Source of the DNA: Novakomyces olei | Lineage: Eukaryota; Ascomycota; Novakomycetes; Novakomycetales; Novakomycetaceae | Length of the DNA: 64,000 nt | NCBI GenBank assembly: GCA_016906335.1 | Contig: JADEYG010000015.1 | Coordinates: 1,252,501-1,316,500 of the forward strand | Direction of reading: 5' to 3' | Shown here: positions 36,148 to 46,742 of the stretch, piece by piece | Layout of the letters: each line of letters begins with the position of its first letter | How positions within the stretch are numbered: position 1 is the first letter of the stretch | Translations under genes and position numbers: made by a program | The notes under the pieces: model-generated | The model's input: only the letters and a program-made list of their open reading frames with translations | Database searches by the model: none | Told to the model about the DNA's origin: nothing

Positions 36148-37444
36148 ATCAATATGTCCGAATCAGAATTCTTTATTCGCATCAGTGCTTGGACTACCTC
36201 TCAGACCTTCTTTGATATTATGATTATTTTTGTATTTTCTTATCTACTTGGCAGCCGCTCTATTACGACTTGGCCGATAATTACGCATTCTTTCACTAAA
36301 ATTATTATTTCTGACTAAATAAAAGCTCCATAAATCTGAGTAAGCGCTGAGGTGTTATCATAGAAAATTGCCGGCGTTTATTCTTGTTGAAGTTCCAGTG
36401 TAATTATAGTTCGATAGATTGCGCGAACGGTTAATATATGTGAATCGCTGGAAACTTCCCATTTAGGAACATGCTCACTTTTATGTTAAATTATTATATG
36501 ACGAAAGGCCTACACATATTTCCAGACCTTCTTTCGCGGTACTTTAAAAAAATATTTAACGAAAACTTTATAGAATAATGTCTGATATAAGAATAATGAT
36601 ATAATAATGTACGGCATTATAATGAATGGGGGGATATTTTAAGTGGGTTAATGTATGGGGATTAATTAAAACAATTAACACTTAAAAAGATGCCCGTCAC
36701 GTGACCAGGTACAATCTCATTAGTTTTCAACAAATTTGTGTAAAATTGGAAAAAATTAAGCAGTGTTTAATTGAAGTTTGATTGATCACATAGTAATATT
36801 GAAATGCGTGAAAAACGTGAGCTGCAGATTGATATTGATTTTGAAAGGAAAAGAACAGCAAATTAAAACTTTATTAAGCCAGATGTATTATTATATATAA
36901 TCATAAACAGCATAAGTGGTAAAACTCCGTCGATCAAACTCCAGATATTTTATTTATAGTTCATCTGACGTTTGCAAATTAGCCCTAGCTATACACTCGA
37001 CATATAAATCCACAAATCTATATTAGGATGAGCTATAAAGATAAATATACGGAAATGAATGAAAATGTGGTAAAGCAACTTACCCTCCATAAGGAAGAAA
37101 CTATTCGAGCACACGCCTTCTAGAACCGATGTAAACTTTTTTTCTGTATCCACGAGCATGAAGTCTTAATCTTTTTATAAGTATTAGAAAAAGTGCTAAC
37201 AAATGCTTACAAGTTAGGGTACATATATCTTATCGGAGTGTGTGTTATGTGGACCATTTGCGCGGGATAATACCGCAATTTGTATGTGACAAAATTAACC
37301 ACTTAGCAATACAGCTATGTATACATTAAACTGATTACATTATAATTTAGATATTTATGAAACACGGTTGTTATAGTTGTCTATTTGTGCGCCACGATTC
37401 TATCCGTTAAAATGCTATTTAAATGCGCACGCTTATGCTAAAAT
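36148..37444. other. Gene-free stretch with interstitial satellite island
   Basis: AT-rich spacer. Bases 36580-36670 resemble the subtelomeric satellite found at 62.0-62.7 kb (ATAATAATGTACGG, AATGTATGGGGATTAAT). Confidence 0.5.
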
Positions 37445-38224
37445 TTATGCTTTTCTCTTCTTTCCATCTTCTCCGTCGCCTCCTGAGCCTTGACTGGGAG
37501 AAAGCTCGAGCTTCGCAATGCTCTCCTTAATGATGCTTCCCATTTCGTCGTATAGCTGTTCTCCTTTTCCCTCAAGATATGTAGAAGGCACGTATAACAC
37601 TTTGTTCTCAAAACGAGAGCCAAATATGGCTTCACGGAGTTTCTCCACACACGGTATAAGCGGCCTGTACCCTCTCTGAAACCTCTCTTCCGTGGCAGAC
37701 CCAAACATTTTAGAATTAAAAATAAGCCCTCCTTTTAAACTCACGAGCTCTCGCATAGACACCGCATTCCATTTGTCAAACTCTGTTACCGTCCAGCCAT
37801 CGCCTCCGGGCTCATAGTGCACGCATGTCCAATAAAGAACCCAGAAAAACGGCTCCAGATCGTGTTGAAAGCTATGATCTTGACCGTCCAGCAATGCGAT
37901 CGACATGAAAGCTTTCGTGCCAGTTTTTGCTTTCGCCCCATACCCTTCTGTTCGATCTGTGCGTATCGCCATATCCAGATCGATGATAAATGCCTCCACC
38001 TCTCCATCTTTTTCGTTCATCATTAGATTCCCTGTCGAAATGTCCCGATGAAGAATCCCATTATCCAGTAATGACTTGTGTCCCCCGATACATTGCAGAA
38101 TTGCTTCAAATAAAGCCTTCGGACTGCTTGCATTCGAAATTCTCTTTCCAAAGTCGCGCAAGACCACGCGACGATGCTCGCGGTTTTCAGTTGTGCTTGC
38201 ATCTGTACTCCTTTCGTTAGTCAT
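37445..38224 (-). pseudogene. FunK1-like protein kinase, catalytic C-terminal half
   Basis: The 259-residue frame from ATG 38224 holds the C-lobe of a FunK1-type kinase: HRRVVLRDFGKRIS, catalytic loop GILHRDISTGNLMM, metal motif IIDLDMAI, the TGTKAFMSI activation segment and HDLEPFFWVLYWTCVHY. No glycine-rich loop or ATP-binding Lys is visible in this piece, so the N-lobe is missing or lies upstream. Immediately upstream (38226-38771) is the shared 546-bp block, which encodes the end of a different reading frame. CTAAC plus GTACAG just before residue 7 looks like an intron 3' end, so this may be the last exon of a longer gene. Judged a separated half-gene; activity cannot be assumed. Confidence 0.75.
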
Positions 38225-38225
38225 C

Positions 38226-38771
38226 TTTCCAAGAAAATATGTTTTACCGCAAATATTGGGCTAGCTTGTTTTGCACCTATATTTGAAGCCATTTCTTGAA
38301 GCGTTTGATATTCATACTTTTTCCCATTTTTCACAATACCGACTTTTTCCACTTCGAATGGCTCACACTGGAACGGATATTGCTGATGCTGCGCAATATA
38401 AGCCATCCAAAATAGATCCATGTCCACTTTCTGGTCCTTTAGGTATTCCAGATACTCTATGTATAGATGATCTTCTTCGGAAGACTCGAGATAAGCTCCG
38501 TTTGCGGAGGCATGTGACTCGGCAAACAACACAACCATAGGCGCATTTAAATGAGCAGCCTTGCTCTCTGCAATTTCATGATACCGTTGTAAAAACCACT
38601 CAAATTCATTTGAAGACTTTTGCTCAAGTTTGATCTGAAACTTTAGGTACAATGCTTGTCCTTTGTAATACCGGCGCACAATAAGTAAGATTGGACCATT
38701 TGAAGACCACACTGATCGCAGTAGTAAAAATTGCAGAAAACAAGAATGCGCATGAATTCCACGATTTGATA
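38226..38771. repeat. 546-bp direct repeat, copy A
   Basis: This segment is identical, as far as I can read base by base, to 42889-43434 in the same orientation with a constant offset of 4663. Edges are sharp: TTTCCAAG at the low edge and GATTTGATA at the high edge. In this copy the coding strand (minus) continues into the FunK1-like half. Confidence 0.93.
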
Positions 38772-39038
38772 TTAATTTTGCATTACTTAGACCAAATGCT
38801 CAAGTTTAGATAAGTTCCGCGCTTATGATTGGCTGACAGGCCTAGGCGGCATATTGGCGGGCCTACGTGGGCTGTAGCCATGATAAAAAATGCAAATAAA
38901 TGTACAAAGATGAAGGAAATCAAATGTTCGATTCTTCAAAATTTTGTCTCAATTTGAACCTGATCCCTAAAAAACTAAACAATACAGCGGCATTTAATTT
39001 TAGCTTTCAGGCATACACTGCTTGCTCCAGCTTCACAA
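38772..39038. other. Left end of the repeat-bounded block
   Basis: Short AT-rich spacer before the racemase. It has no terminal inverted repeat and no transposase that I can see. Confidence 0.4.
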
Positions 39039-39958
39039 ATGGTGATCAAAATTCTATTACTTAATCCGAACAGTTCACGAGTAGTCACTTGCGCTTGTGA
39101 TGAGTTGGTGCGGCCCACTCTTCCTAACGACGTCAAACTAGACTCTTTATCGGCACCTCAGGACAGTGTCCCTGCTATTGAAACATTTAGCGATATCATT
39201 ACCAGTGCATCTGCTACAGCAAAGCTCGCAAAAACAAAACTCGATGAGTATGATGCTTTCCTCGTTTGCGGCCACTGTGATCATCCGCTGATCTACATAC
39301 TTCGTGAAGCCACAAACAAACCGGTTTGTGGAATAATGGAGGCTTCGCTGTATTCTGCTCGGACTCTTGGAACAAAGTTTGGTATTATATCTATTACTGA
39401 GCAAATTGCGGCTGCTCAGCGACAAGGTGTCACTAATTATGGATTGGACAAGTTTTGTGTTGGTGTGAGAAGCACCGGGCTTGGCGTGAAAGATCTGTCT
39501 AATTTACCGTTCGATAAAGTAATAGATTTAATGGCGGTAGCAGGGAACGAACTGGTTTCGTTGGGAGCTGATACCTTAACTCTTGGGTGTGCAGGAATGT
39601 CCGGGATGCAGGACGCAGTAGCAAAAGCTACTGGACCAAGAATCACCGTGATTGATGGGGAAGTAAAAAGAAAGAACCAAAAAAAAAAATAATAATAATA
39701 ATAAAAGAAAACACATTAATTATAGCGCCGATAAACTGTGACATAAAATAATATGTAAAATAATATGAGGAAATAGAAAGTCAAAAGAACATTTCGAACA
39801 AAAAACTAGAATATGTGTTTAAAATCCAATTGAGAAATAAAGCAATTTAAAATTCAGACTAATTAGATAGCGCTGTTTGTGGAGTTCATCATCTAATTGG
39901 ACTCGTCCGAGCAGGTCTCTACACTGCGAAAAGGGGCTCTTATGGTGTTAAGAAGTAG
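39039..39958 (+). CDS. DCG1-like Asp/Glu/hydantoin racemase, two exons, unresolved splice junction
   Basis: Cofactor-independent racemase-fold protein. Exon 1 starts at ATG 39039 with ILLLNPNSSRVVT and contains AFLVCGHCDHPL (first catalytic Cys region) and TLTLGCAGMSGMQ (second catalytic Cys), ending near 39657 in RITVID. The family's C-terminal segment (SAVCGVHHLIGLVRAGLYT) is found at about 39872-39958, ending at TAG. The sequence between contains an A-rich run and ATAATAATAATAATAA. Exon 2 follows ACTAATTAG, an acceptable acceptor, but no GT lies where the family alignment needs a donor. If the first available donor is used, the frame is lost. The gene may be damaged, use a non-canonical donor, or contain a base error. 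Related DCG1 is nitrogen-regulated in yeast. Confidence 0.75.
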
Positions 39959-40779
39959 AGTCTGCACACAGCTCGACAATTCTTAAATAGAGAGCTGAAA
40001 AACAATCTTGAGGTTGATGTAATTGAGGACTGAAATTATTTGCATTCGTAACGATAACTGAATAAGCGCAGTTGCCACTTTGCACACAAGTCTTTTCTTA
40101 TCCAGACATTTCCATTTATGCAGAATTCATAAATTATAATGGCTATGGTTTCATTGTTTATTTAAATGTACAAATACAAGAACTGAATTATATGTTTTTG
40201 ATAATGTAATCACATTTGTAGCAAATCTCGATTAGCTAGCTTATTTACAACATTACGGTGGTTTAGAGACAGAACATTTAACCGCTGTCCTACCTTGCAG
40301 ATCAGTGTATGTTTTATTTTACGCAATAATTAAACTCCCAATCAGACAACTATTTTTAGATTAATTGAATGTATTCGATGATTCAAGCCCGCAAGTATGT
40401 CACCGAACTACTACGCAACTTTTGAGGGCAAATTTTTCCCACAAAGACTGTGAAAGCGGCAGCACCAAAGCCTGAATAAGGTTGTAAAAGGTTGTGGCTA
40501 AAGCAACGAGTCACGTTATAACGGCCCGTCAGAAATGGTACAACTGTCAGTTACAAATAATATAATACTTGAATATAATGAACTCAAAAACATGTGAAAT
40601 AACTTAATGATCTTGGATGACATAATAATCTGATTAACCCTATTATCCGAAACAAGCGGCAGCTACATTCGGGTATTCGGAGATAAAAATGACGTGGAAG
40701 GCGTATATATGAAATTAAACGTTATAGCTTGGCTAATCGGATTTAGGTTTCGGAGATCCATTCTGGTGACCTGAGCTTG
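39959..40779. other. Gene-free stretch
   Basis: Promoter-side spacer of the reductase. It contains TTAACCCTA at about 40634-40642. Nothing else is supportable. Confidence 0.4.
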
Positions 40780-40787
40780 TATAAAAG
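40780..40787 (+). promoter_or_regulatory. TATA box candidate of the reductase gene
   Basis: TATAAAAG lies about 55 bases upstream of ATG 40835. Confidence 0.5.
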
Positions 40788-40834
40788 AAGTGAAGAGTGA
40801 CGGGCCGCTCCTTTCAAAATCATCATTAAAAGAA

Positions 40835-41842
40835 ATGGCTGGAGATTTGGTACTTATAACAGGAATTTCGGGCTTTGTTGCCCTTCGCTTGGCAGATGAT
40901 CTGTTGTCTCATGGTTTCAGAGTCAGGGGGACAGTAAGATCAGCTGATAAGGCAGAAAAAGTACGCGAATTATTTCCGCGCTACGATTCTTCGCAGCTGG
41001 AATTTGCGATTGTGCCGGACGTTGCCTCGGAAGGCGGATTGGATGAAGCAGTGAAAGGAGTCAAATACGTTTGCCACACAGCGTCGCCTTTCAACTTCTC
41101 CGTAAAGGACAATGAAAAGGATATGCTGATTCCAGCTTACAAGGGAACGACCAATGTTTTAGCAGCGGCGGCCAAGGAGTCTGGCGTCAAACGGTTCATT
41201 GTGCTGAGCAGTTTTGCGTCAATTATTGATCTCTCCAAGGGTAACCGCAAGGGCTATACTTACACGGAAGCCGACTGGAACCCTGCCACTTATGACGAAG
41301 CAAAGGTTTCAGACAACCCTGGATTTGTGTATTGTGCCTCAAAGACAGTAGCAGAGAAGGCAGCTTGGGAATTTATTGAGCAGAAAAAGCCAAACTTCGA
41401 CTTGGTCGCGATTTGCCCATCAATGGTTTTTGGACCACCTCTGGAAGGATCGGCGGAAGACAAGTCTCATCTCAACACATCTACTGCCGCTGAGTGGGCT
41501 TTGTTTAATGGGTCATGTAAAAAGACACCGTCTGTGGCCTTCCCTGTCTGGGTGGATGTCCGTGACGTCGCAAGGGCCCATGTTTCGGCTCTGACAAGTG
41601 AAAAGGCTAGCAATCAGCGATTCTTGCTCATAGCTAATGAGTTCACAAATCAGCAGATTGTGGATTGTGCACGCAAGCATTTTGCGAACGATAGCCGGAT
41701 CAAATTGCCCGAAGAGCGATCAGACGAACCTGACTTGTCCGAATTCTACGATGTTGATGCCTCCAAGGCACCGCGCTTACTCGGGTTTGAGTACACTGGT
41801 CTTGAGCAGAGCGTCATTGACACAATTAAAGTGCTTGCTTAG
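40835..41842 (+). CDS. GRE2-like NAD(P)-dependent carbonyl reductase (extended SDR), 335 aa
   Basis: Extended short-chain dehydrogenase of the dihydroflavonol-reductase/GRE2 group, which reduces aldehydes and ketones such as methylglyoxal. ATG 40835 gives LVLITGISGFVALRLADDLL, a nucleotide-binding motif of the GxxGxxG type in which the last Gly is Ala. HTASPFNFSVKD and the catalytic Tyr-x-x-x-Lys as YCASKTVAEKAAWEF follow, then CPSMVFGPPL and WVDVRDVARAHV. The frame extends upstream only through a GTG, so ATG 40835, 55 bases after a TATA box, is chosen. Single exon. It lies inside the block bounded by the 546-bp repeats. The Gly-to-Ala change is also seen in some family members, so activity is likely. 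Confidence 0.9.
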   Translation: MAGDLVLITGISGFVALRLADDLLSHGFRVRGTVRSADKAEKVRELFPRYDSSQLEFAIVPDVASEGGLDEAVKGVKYVCHTASPFNFSVKDNEKDMLIPAYKGTTNVLAAAAKESGVKRFIVLSSFASIIDLSKGNRKGYTYTEADWNPATYDEAKVSDNPGFVYCASKTVAEKAAWEFIEQKKPNFDLVAICPSMVFGPPLEGSAEDKSHLNTSTAAEWALFNGSCKKTPSVAFPVWVDVRDVARAHVSALTSEKASNQRFLLIANEFTNQQIVDCARKHFANDSRIKLPEERSDEPDLSEFYDVDASKAPRLLGFEYTGLEQSVIDTIKVLA

Positions 41843-41976
41843 TAGGACACTACGGTTAGAAATAAAATACAACATGCTGTAGTGTTTTTAGATTTCAGAA
41901 TAAAGATTTTACATAAGAAATTTATTTTTGTTAGCTGGCTTGAATAATACAATTTGGTTCCACTCTGATATACTTT

Positions 41977-42252
41977 TTAAACGGCTCCAGATCCAACGTT
42001 TTTAGCCTCTTGTGCCTTCAATGCAGCCTGGCAAGTCTTTGTGACCTCTAATAAGTACTCTTCGCACAATCGCCGTTTGACCAGCTGTAATGTTACCGGA
42101 CACCCGTCCATAGCCTCGGGGCAATCTGTTATTCGTTAACCCTAAGGTTTGATATCAGTCTTACATTCTTGCCATATCGTGGCTTCCAGATCGTTGCGTC
42201 CGCGATATTCGACGTTTTGGTCCAGAGACCACGAACATGGCACAAAAAAGGC
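41977..42252 (-). pseudogene. Fungal amidase, 3'-terminal remnant
   Basis: The minus strand encodes the last part of an acetamidase/general-amidase-family protein: DLEATIWQEY joined across a 39-nt intron (42126-42164, GTAAGA and TTAAC branch) to CPEAMDGCPVTLQLVKRRL and a helical end with stop at 41977-41979. Family members read YDPE...GxPVxLQLVGRR at this point, so the match is specific. Upstream the frame closes near 42253 and no amidase signature (GGSSGG, Ser-Ser-Lys region) is found in the next 500 bases. Only about 5-10% of the gene remains. The intact splice signals suggest recent loss. Confidence 0.75.
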
Positions 42253-42808
42253 TCAAAGTGGGCGGGCAAGCTCACAGAGCCCGTAAACGAGCAAGCCGAT
42301 CTCCAGAGATACAAATGGAAACGCTAAATAATGAGTCTGTTAGCAGCGAACGTAACTCCTTTCTAGCTGCCATTTCTTTTAAGCCTTAACCTTTCGACAC
42401 TGCGATCGATTTATGGCTTCCGTCCGAAAAGTCAGGGTTCGTCTCTGTCGCATCAGAGTCAGGTGTGACCTATATGTGGGTATAGTTCAAATTTTGGGTT
42501 TTGCTGCAAAATTGAGTATTTGTTGGTAATTTATCTTTTTGTGTGGGCGGTTTTTGTACATTTTAAAATTATACGTATCACTTGCTATACCTAACTCGGC
42601 ATCTAATTACCTTTTTTAATCTCTTGAATTCTTAATCACTAGAGTGCTTGCGTCTGACTCCCAATTTTTTACTCATACCACAGTTACTCTCTCCCGCAAT
42701 GCAGATTCTCACATTTGGATGGATGAATGATAATCCTCGGTCTCAAAGTTGATTTTCTTTACCTATTAATTATGCTGTTTTAACTTGTAGATCAAAAGTA
42801 CTATCAAA
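42253..42808. other. Right end of the repeat-bounded block
   Basis: AT-rich DNA without supportable genes. No sign of the missing amidase body. Confidence 0.4.
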
Positions 42809-44248
42809 CTAAACGTCAAAGTGTTGCCTCTCAATCATCATATCATTTGGTCCGAGATTGCTCAAAACATTCATGCATCGACTGTGTGTTTCCAAGAAAA
42901 TATGTTTTACCGCAAATATTGGGCTAGCTTGTTTTGCACCTATATTTGAAGCCATTTCTTGAAGCGTTTGATATTCATACTTTTTCCCATTTTTCACAAT
43001 ACCGACTTTTTCCACTTCGAATGGCTCACACTGGAACGGATATTGCTGATGCTGCGCAATATAAGCCATCCAAAATAGATCCATGTCCACTTTCTGGTCC
43101 TTTAGGTATTCCAGATACTCTATGTATAGATGATCTTCTTCGGAAGACTCGAGATAAGCTCCGTTTGCGGAGGCATGTGACTCGGCAAACAACACAACCA
43201 TAGGCGCATTTAAATGAGCAGCCTTGCTCTCTGCAATTTCATGATACCGTTGTAAAAACCACTCAAATTCATTTGAAGACTTTTGCTCAAGTTTGATCTG
43301 AAACTTTAGGTACAATGCTTGTCCTTTGTAATACCGGCGCACAATAAGTAAGATTGGACCATTTGAAGACCACACTGATCGCAGTAGTAAAAATTGCAGA
43401 AAACAAGAATGCGCATGAATTCCACGATTTGATACCCTTAACGAATCTTTAAGAAGCGAAAAGCCTAAATCTGGCTTCGACGCTGCTTTTTGTTCCATGA
43501 ACGAACAGGACAATTGAGAGACAAAGCTTTGCATATTCTTGAAGATTTTTCGCCAGCGATCTGATCCCAAGTTGTTTTTGCTTTTTGATGCGTTAAACGC
43601 TTTTGCTCTATCCTCACCAGCCAAATGTAGTGAACAATTAATCCTAAATTTTTCGGCTTGTCTTTCGTCGATGACTATAGCTTCGTTTGGCCCCTCCATA
43701 ATGTGTCTCTTGTATTTGGATAAAACAAAGCTGTAGTATAAAAACTTAGCAATCAGCAGTCTGTTGCCACATCCCCAAGTCTTTGAGTTGCATTCATAAT
43801 TTTGTGGCCATTCCAGACATCTCATAAACTCTTGGGGACGCGTTTGATGCTTTCCAAGTCCTAGCTTTTCGGCATTCTTATTCTCGCACCTTAATAAGCT
43901 TGCCAATCTCTCACAGTTTGCCGTCAATTCCTCAAAATCATGTGCTAGGTTTTCAAGCGTCTCTTTCAAGTGATGCATATGCTGCAATATTTCCTGAAGC
44001 ATAAGGGCCCTTAAATGACAAGCGCAGTCTGCAACATGAGGGTCAAAGCTTAGAAAGCCGGGTGAGTTTTCTAAATAATCTTTGTTATTTGTGTATACGC
44101 CATCAGCCAACCCTAAAAACAGCCTCAATGCGTCCCTTCCGTCAAACGCGGCTGCATAGACCATTCGCAAATAATTCACATAATTCTTATTCGCGATCCA
44201 GCTATTTTTATCCGCGGGTAAAATTTCAAAAAATAGGCAAGCCGACAT
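42809..44248 (-). pseudogene. Protein of unknown function, N-terminal half of the interrupted gene, 479 aa frame
   Basis: The frame runs from ATG 44248 through the 546-bp repeat and ends after 26 codons of unrelated tail (ETHSRCMNVLSN). Visible features are a predicted helical region with Leu heptads (about residues 85-125, LRALMLQEILQHMHHLKETL), a Cys pair in NYECNSKTWGCG, and a mixed alpha/beta segment encoded by the repeat (SNGPILLIVRRYYKGQALYL). I recognise no domain. The repeat-encoded part is also present upstream of the FunK1-like kinase half at 37445-38224, so the natural C-terminus was probably that kinase. Another frame (44250-44495, minus) with a Lys-rich KESNRKAKKKAKRED stretch lies just before the ATG and may be an upstream exon. 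Confidence 0.6.
42889..43434. repeat. 546-bp direct repeat, copy B
   Basis: Partner of 38226-38771. Here the minus-strand frame enters from the N-terminal half at 44248. The two copies enclose 38772-42888. Confidence 0.93.
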
Positions 44249-45003
44249 GTCAAGCTTTATTATCGATCGCAGTTTTTCCTTTTAATATATCTTCTCTTTT
44301 CGCCTTCTTTTTAGCTTTTCGGTTTGATTCCTTTGGTGAATCCTCATGTTCATGTTTGCAAAGCCGATATTTATATTGATAAATTCTAATTGAACGAAAA
44401 CTCCGATTTTCTCCACTCTGATTCAGACTATCCCACGTAACGGATGCACTGATAAAGTACGCCATTCCTGCACAGATGTCGGATTCGCATCGCACTATTG
44501 TCCAATAGTTTTCGAATGTACGTAGCCAATAAATAAAAAAACAATAAGCACAGATTCACACGCATCATTGTTCTATTTTCGATGCTTTTTGCTTCACGAT
44601 CATGTCGAGTAGGCCACGGAACTCCTACGCTTACCCTATTTGAAATCATTGTTCCGGCATAGAAGTTTCCAAGTTACGTAATTAGCGACCAGCCATTTCG
44701 GTGAATATGCCAAATTTGGCAATATAATTCGGAGAATTTTTGCGTATTTCACGGGAACGTGATCAATTGCAAGGGTCATCATACCTTGCAGATCATAAGT
44801 GCGCCATTAGTGGGGAACAACCAGTTTCTCGTGTCGCTAAAGAATGCCAAATGTTTGATACAACGATGTGCGTGGGATGAATATAAATATTAGCCATTTC
44901 ATGATTGCTACATAAAGAGGAGCATTTTGATTGTCAACCTTTTATTAAAGAAATTTCAAAATATTTTCAATTATCAAATCTTTAAAACAAGCGCACAAAC
45001 AAG
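44249..45003. other. Divergent spacer
   Basis: Between the interrupted gene and the second P450. It includes the Lys-rich minus-strand frame 44250-44495 mentioned above; otherwise nothing is supportable. Confidence 0.4.
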
Positions 45004-46515
45004 ATGGCACAAGCATACATTATTTTATACGTCCTTGGATTCGTCTTGACGCTGAGATTCTTGTACCGTCAGTATATTCATGCGTATGGCATGCTAGGCA
45101 TTAATCAAGCCAGTATTGTCGACGCAAAAGGAAGACCGATACCGCACTCTCCCAAAGATACACGATTTACCCGCTTTTCTCACGCAAAAGAAATCTCAGT
45201 CGGTAATCGTGAAAAATACGGAGACATTTATACAGTCAAGAAAGGCCCATACAAAGAGCTAGTGATAACAAATCCGGAAGCTTTGCGAGCCCATTATGAG
45301 GGCGACGCTATGGCTCACACAAAGCTTGAATCGCTCGGGTTTGGAGCCTTTCTAGGTTCGCTTCTAGGCGAGTGTGTGGGCTTAAAGTATGGAGATGACT
45401 GGCGGCGTATCCGTCGTGCTGTCGATCCCTACTTCACGCACAAGGCGGCAATGCTTTCGCTTCCAGCTACGTCTCAATATTTGTTTGAGTGGGCTGGACA
45501 CGATCTGCCACGCATGAAAGAGGCAAATCACACTGCCCCTGGTCAGTTCAGTATCCGAGCCATGGACGCAGTTACAATAGTCCCATTCAAAGCTACAGCT
45601 AAGCTCATGTACGGTGACAAGACTATGACTGACGAATTTTTCCGGCAGCTGTGGTCCATAATTCCTTTGCACTCGGACCTGATTAATTTTGCTTTTCTCT
45701 CGTCTCTCGGTCGCTGGAACCTGTTTCAGTACACGTGTCTGCCAAAAGCTAACCAGCTGCGAAAATTCCATAGAACGTTTCGTGCCCTCAACATGTGGAT
45801 GGTGCGCGACGCGCAGGCAAACAATGAAAACAGTATTGTATTTGAAATGTACGAGCAGGTGAAGAGTGGAAAACTGACGTTTGACGAATGGATCCAGACA
45901 ATTGACGAGATTCTGTTTGCTAATATTGATATCACTGCGGCGGCAATGGCCTGGATGATTATAATTATTGCCCGTGAACCAGGCTACCAGGACAAGTTGC
46001 TTCGCGAGTTCCAGGACAGAATTAGTGACAGCTCGGATGAGAATGAGACGGCACTGTACATCAAGGACACACAAACAGAGCTCCATCGAGCAATGACAGA
46101 GGCAATCAGAGTCCAGCCTGTTGTGTGGTATGGATTTCCTGAGCTCACACAGGCGACAAAAGCCATCCAGGGCTATGTCGTTCCCTCTCGCACTCCGGCA
46201 ACTGTTGACGTGTACCAGCTAAACACGCAGTCTCCCATATGGAATCCAGCAGATAAGCCTAAAGGCTACGGCAATGTTTTTGATCCAGACCGGTTTATTT
46301 CGCTAAACGTTACCGATTATGCCTGGTCCTTTTTCCGCTTTGGTAATGGACCTAGAAAGTGCCTCGGACGTAACTTTGCTGAATCCCTCCTCAAGGCTGA
46401 AATATTCCACGTGTTTTCCCGCTATTCTGTACAGTTGCTAGACAAGGTTGAAATACGTCGCGATAAATTCACGGCGCAGCCTGAATGCCGTCTACTCTTT
46501 ACACAGCGTGAGTAG
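45004..46515 (+). CDS. Cytochrome P450 (second copy), 503 aa
   Basis: Membrane-anchored monooxygenase. ATG 45004 begins a hydrophobic anchor (AYIILYVLGFVLTLRFLY). WRRIRRAVDPYF is the C-helix. The I-helix reads EILFANIDITAAAMAW, lacking the usual acidic-Thr pair in its standard form but retaining a Thr. The K-helix ExxR is EAIRVQP, the haem motif is FFRFGNGPRKCLGRNFAE. Length and all conserved regions are complete in one exon, unlike the first P450. The FANxDxT I-helix is, as far as I recall, found among fungal secondary-metabolite P450s. It is not closely similar to the first P450, so this is not a recent duplicate. Confidence 0.92.
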   Translation: MAQAYIILYVLGFVLTLRFLYRQYIHAYGMLGINQASIVDAKGRPIPHSPKDTRFTRFSHAKEISVGNREKYGDIYTVKKGPYKELVITNPEALRAHYEGDAMAHTKLESLGFGAFLGSLLGECVGLKYGDDWRRIRRAVDPYFTHKAAMLSLPATSQYLFEWAGHDLPRMKEANHTAPGQFSIRAMDAVTIVPFKATAKLMYGDKTMTDEFFRQLWSIIPLHSDLINFAFLSSLGRWNLFQYTCLPKANQLRKFHRTFRALNMWMVRDAQANNENSIVFEMYEQVKSGKLTFDEWIQTIDEILFANIDITAAAMAWMIIIIAREPGYQDKLLREFQDRISDSSDENETALYIKDTQTELHRAMTEAIRVQPVVWYGFPELTQATKAIQGYVVPSRTPATVDVYQLNTQSPIWNPADKPKGYGNVFDPDRFISLNVTDYAWSFFRFGNGPRKCLGRNFAESLLKAEIFHVFSRYSVQLLDKVEIRRDKFTAQPECRLLFTQRE

Positions 46516-46742
46516 ATCGGTTCGTTATTGGGTCGGTTCAATATTAGGTCCGGCTAGGAGGAGGTATTTGGCAAGCGCATTGATTTGCTTTGATTTGAAT
46601 GATCGAATAAATTGACTTTTTAAAAGGCCTTTTTTAATATAGTATTAAATAATAGCAAATACTATGTAATAATCATGATCACTGCTAGAGTAATAAACGC
46701 TGGTTTTCAAAACCCCATTTGTGCAAGCAACTCTGCCAGTCT

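Noticed and set aside
38772-42888. The repeat-bounded block as a DNA transposon
   Set aside because: No transposase frame and no terminal inverted repeats at the block ends.
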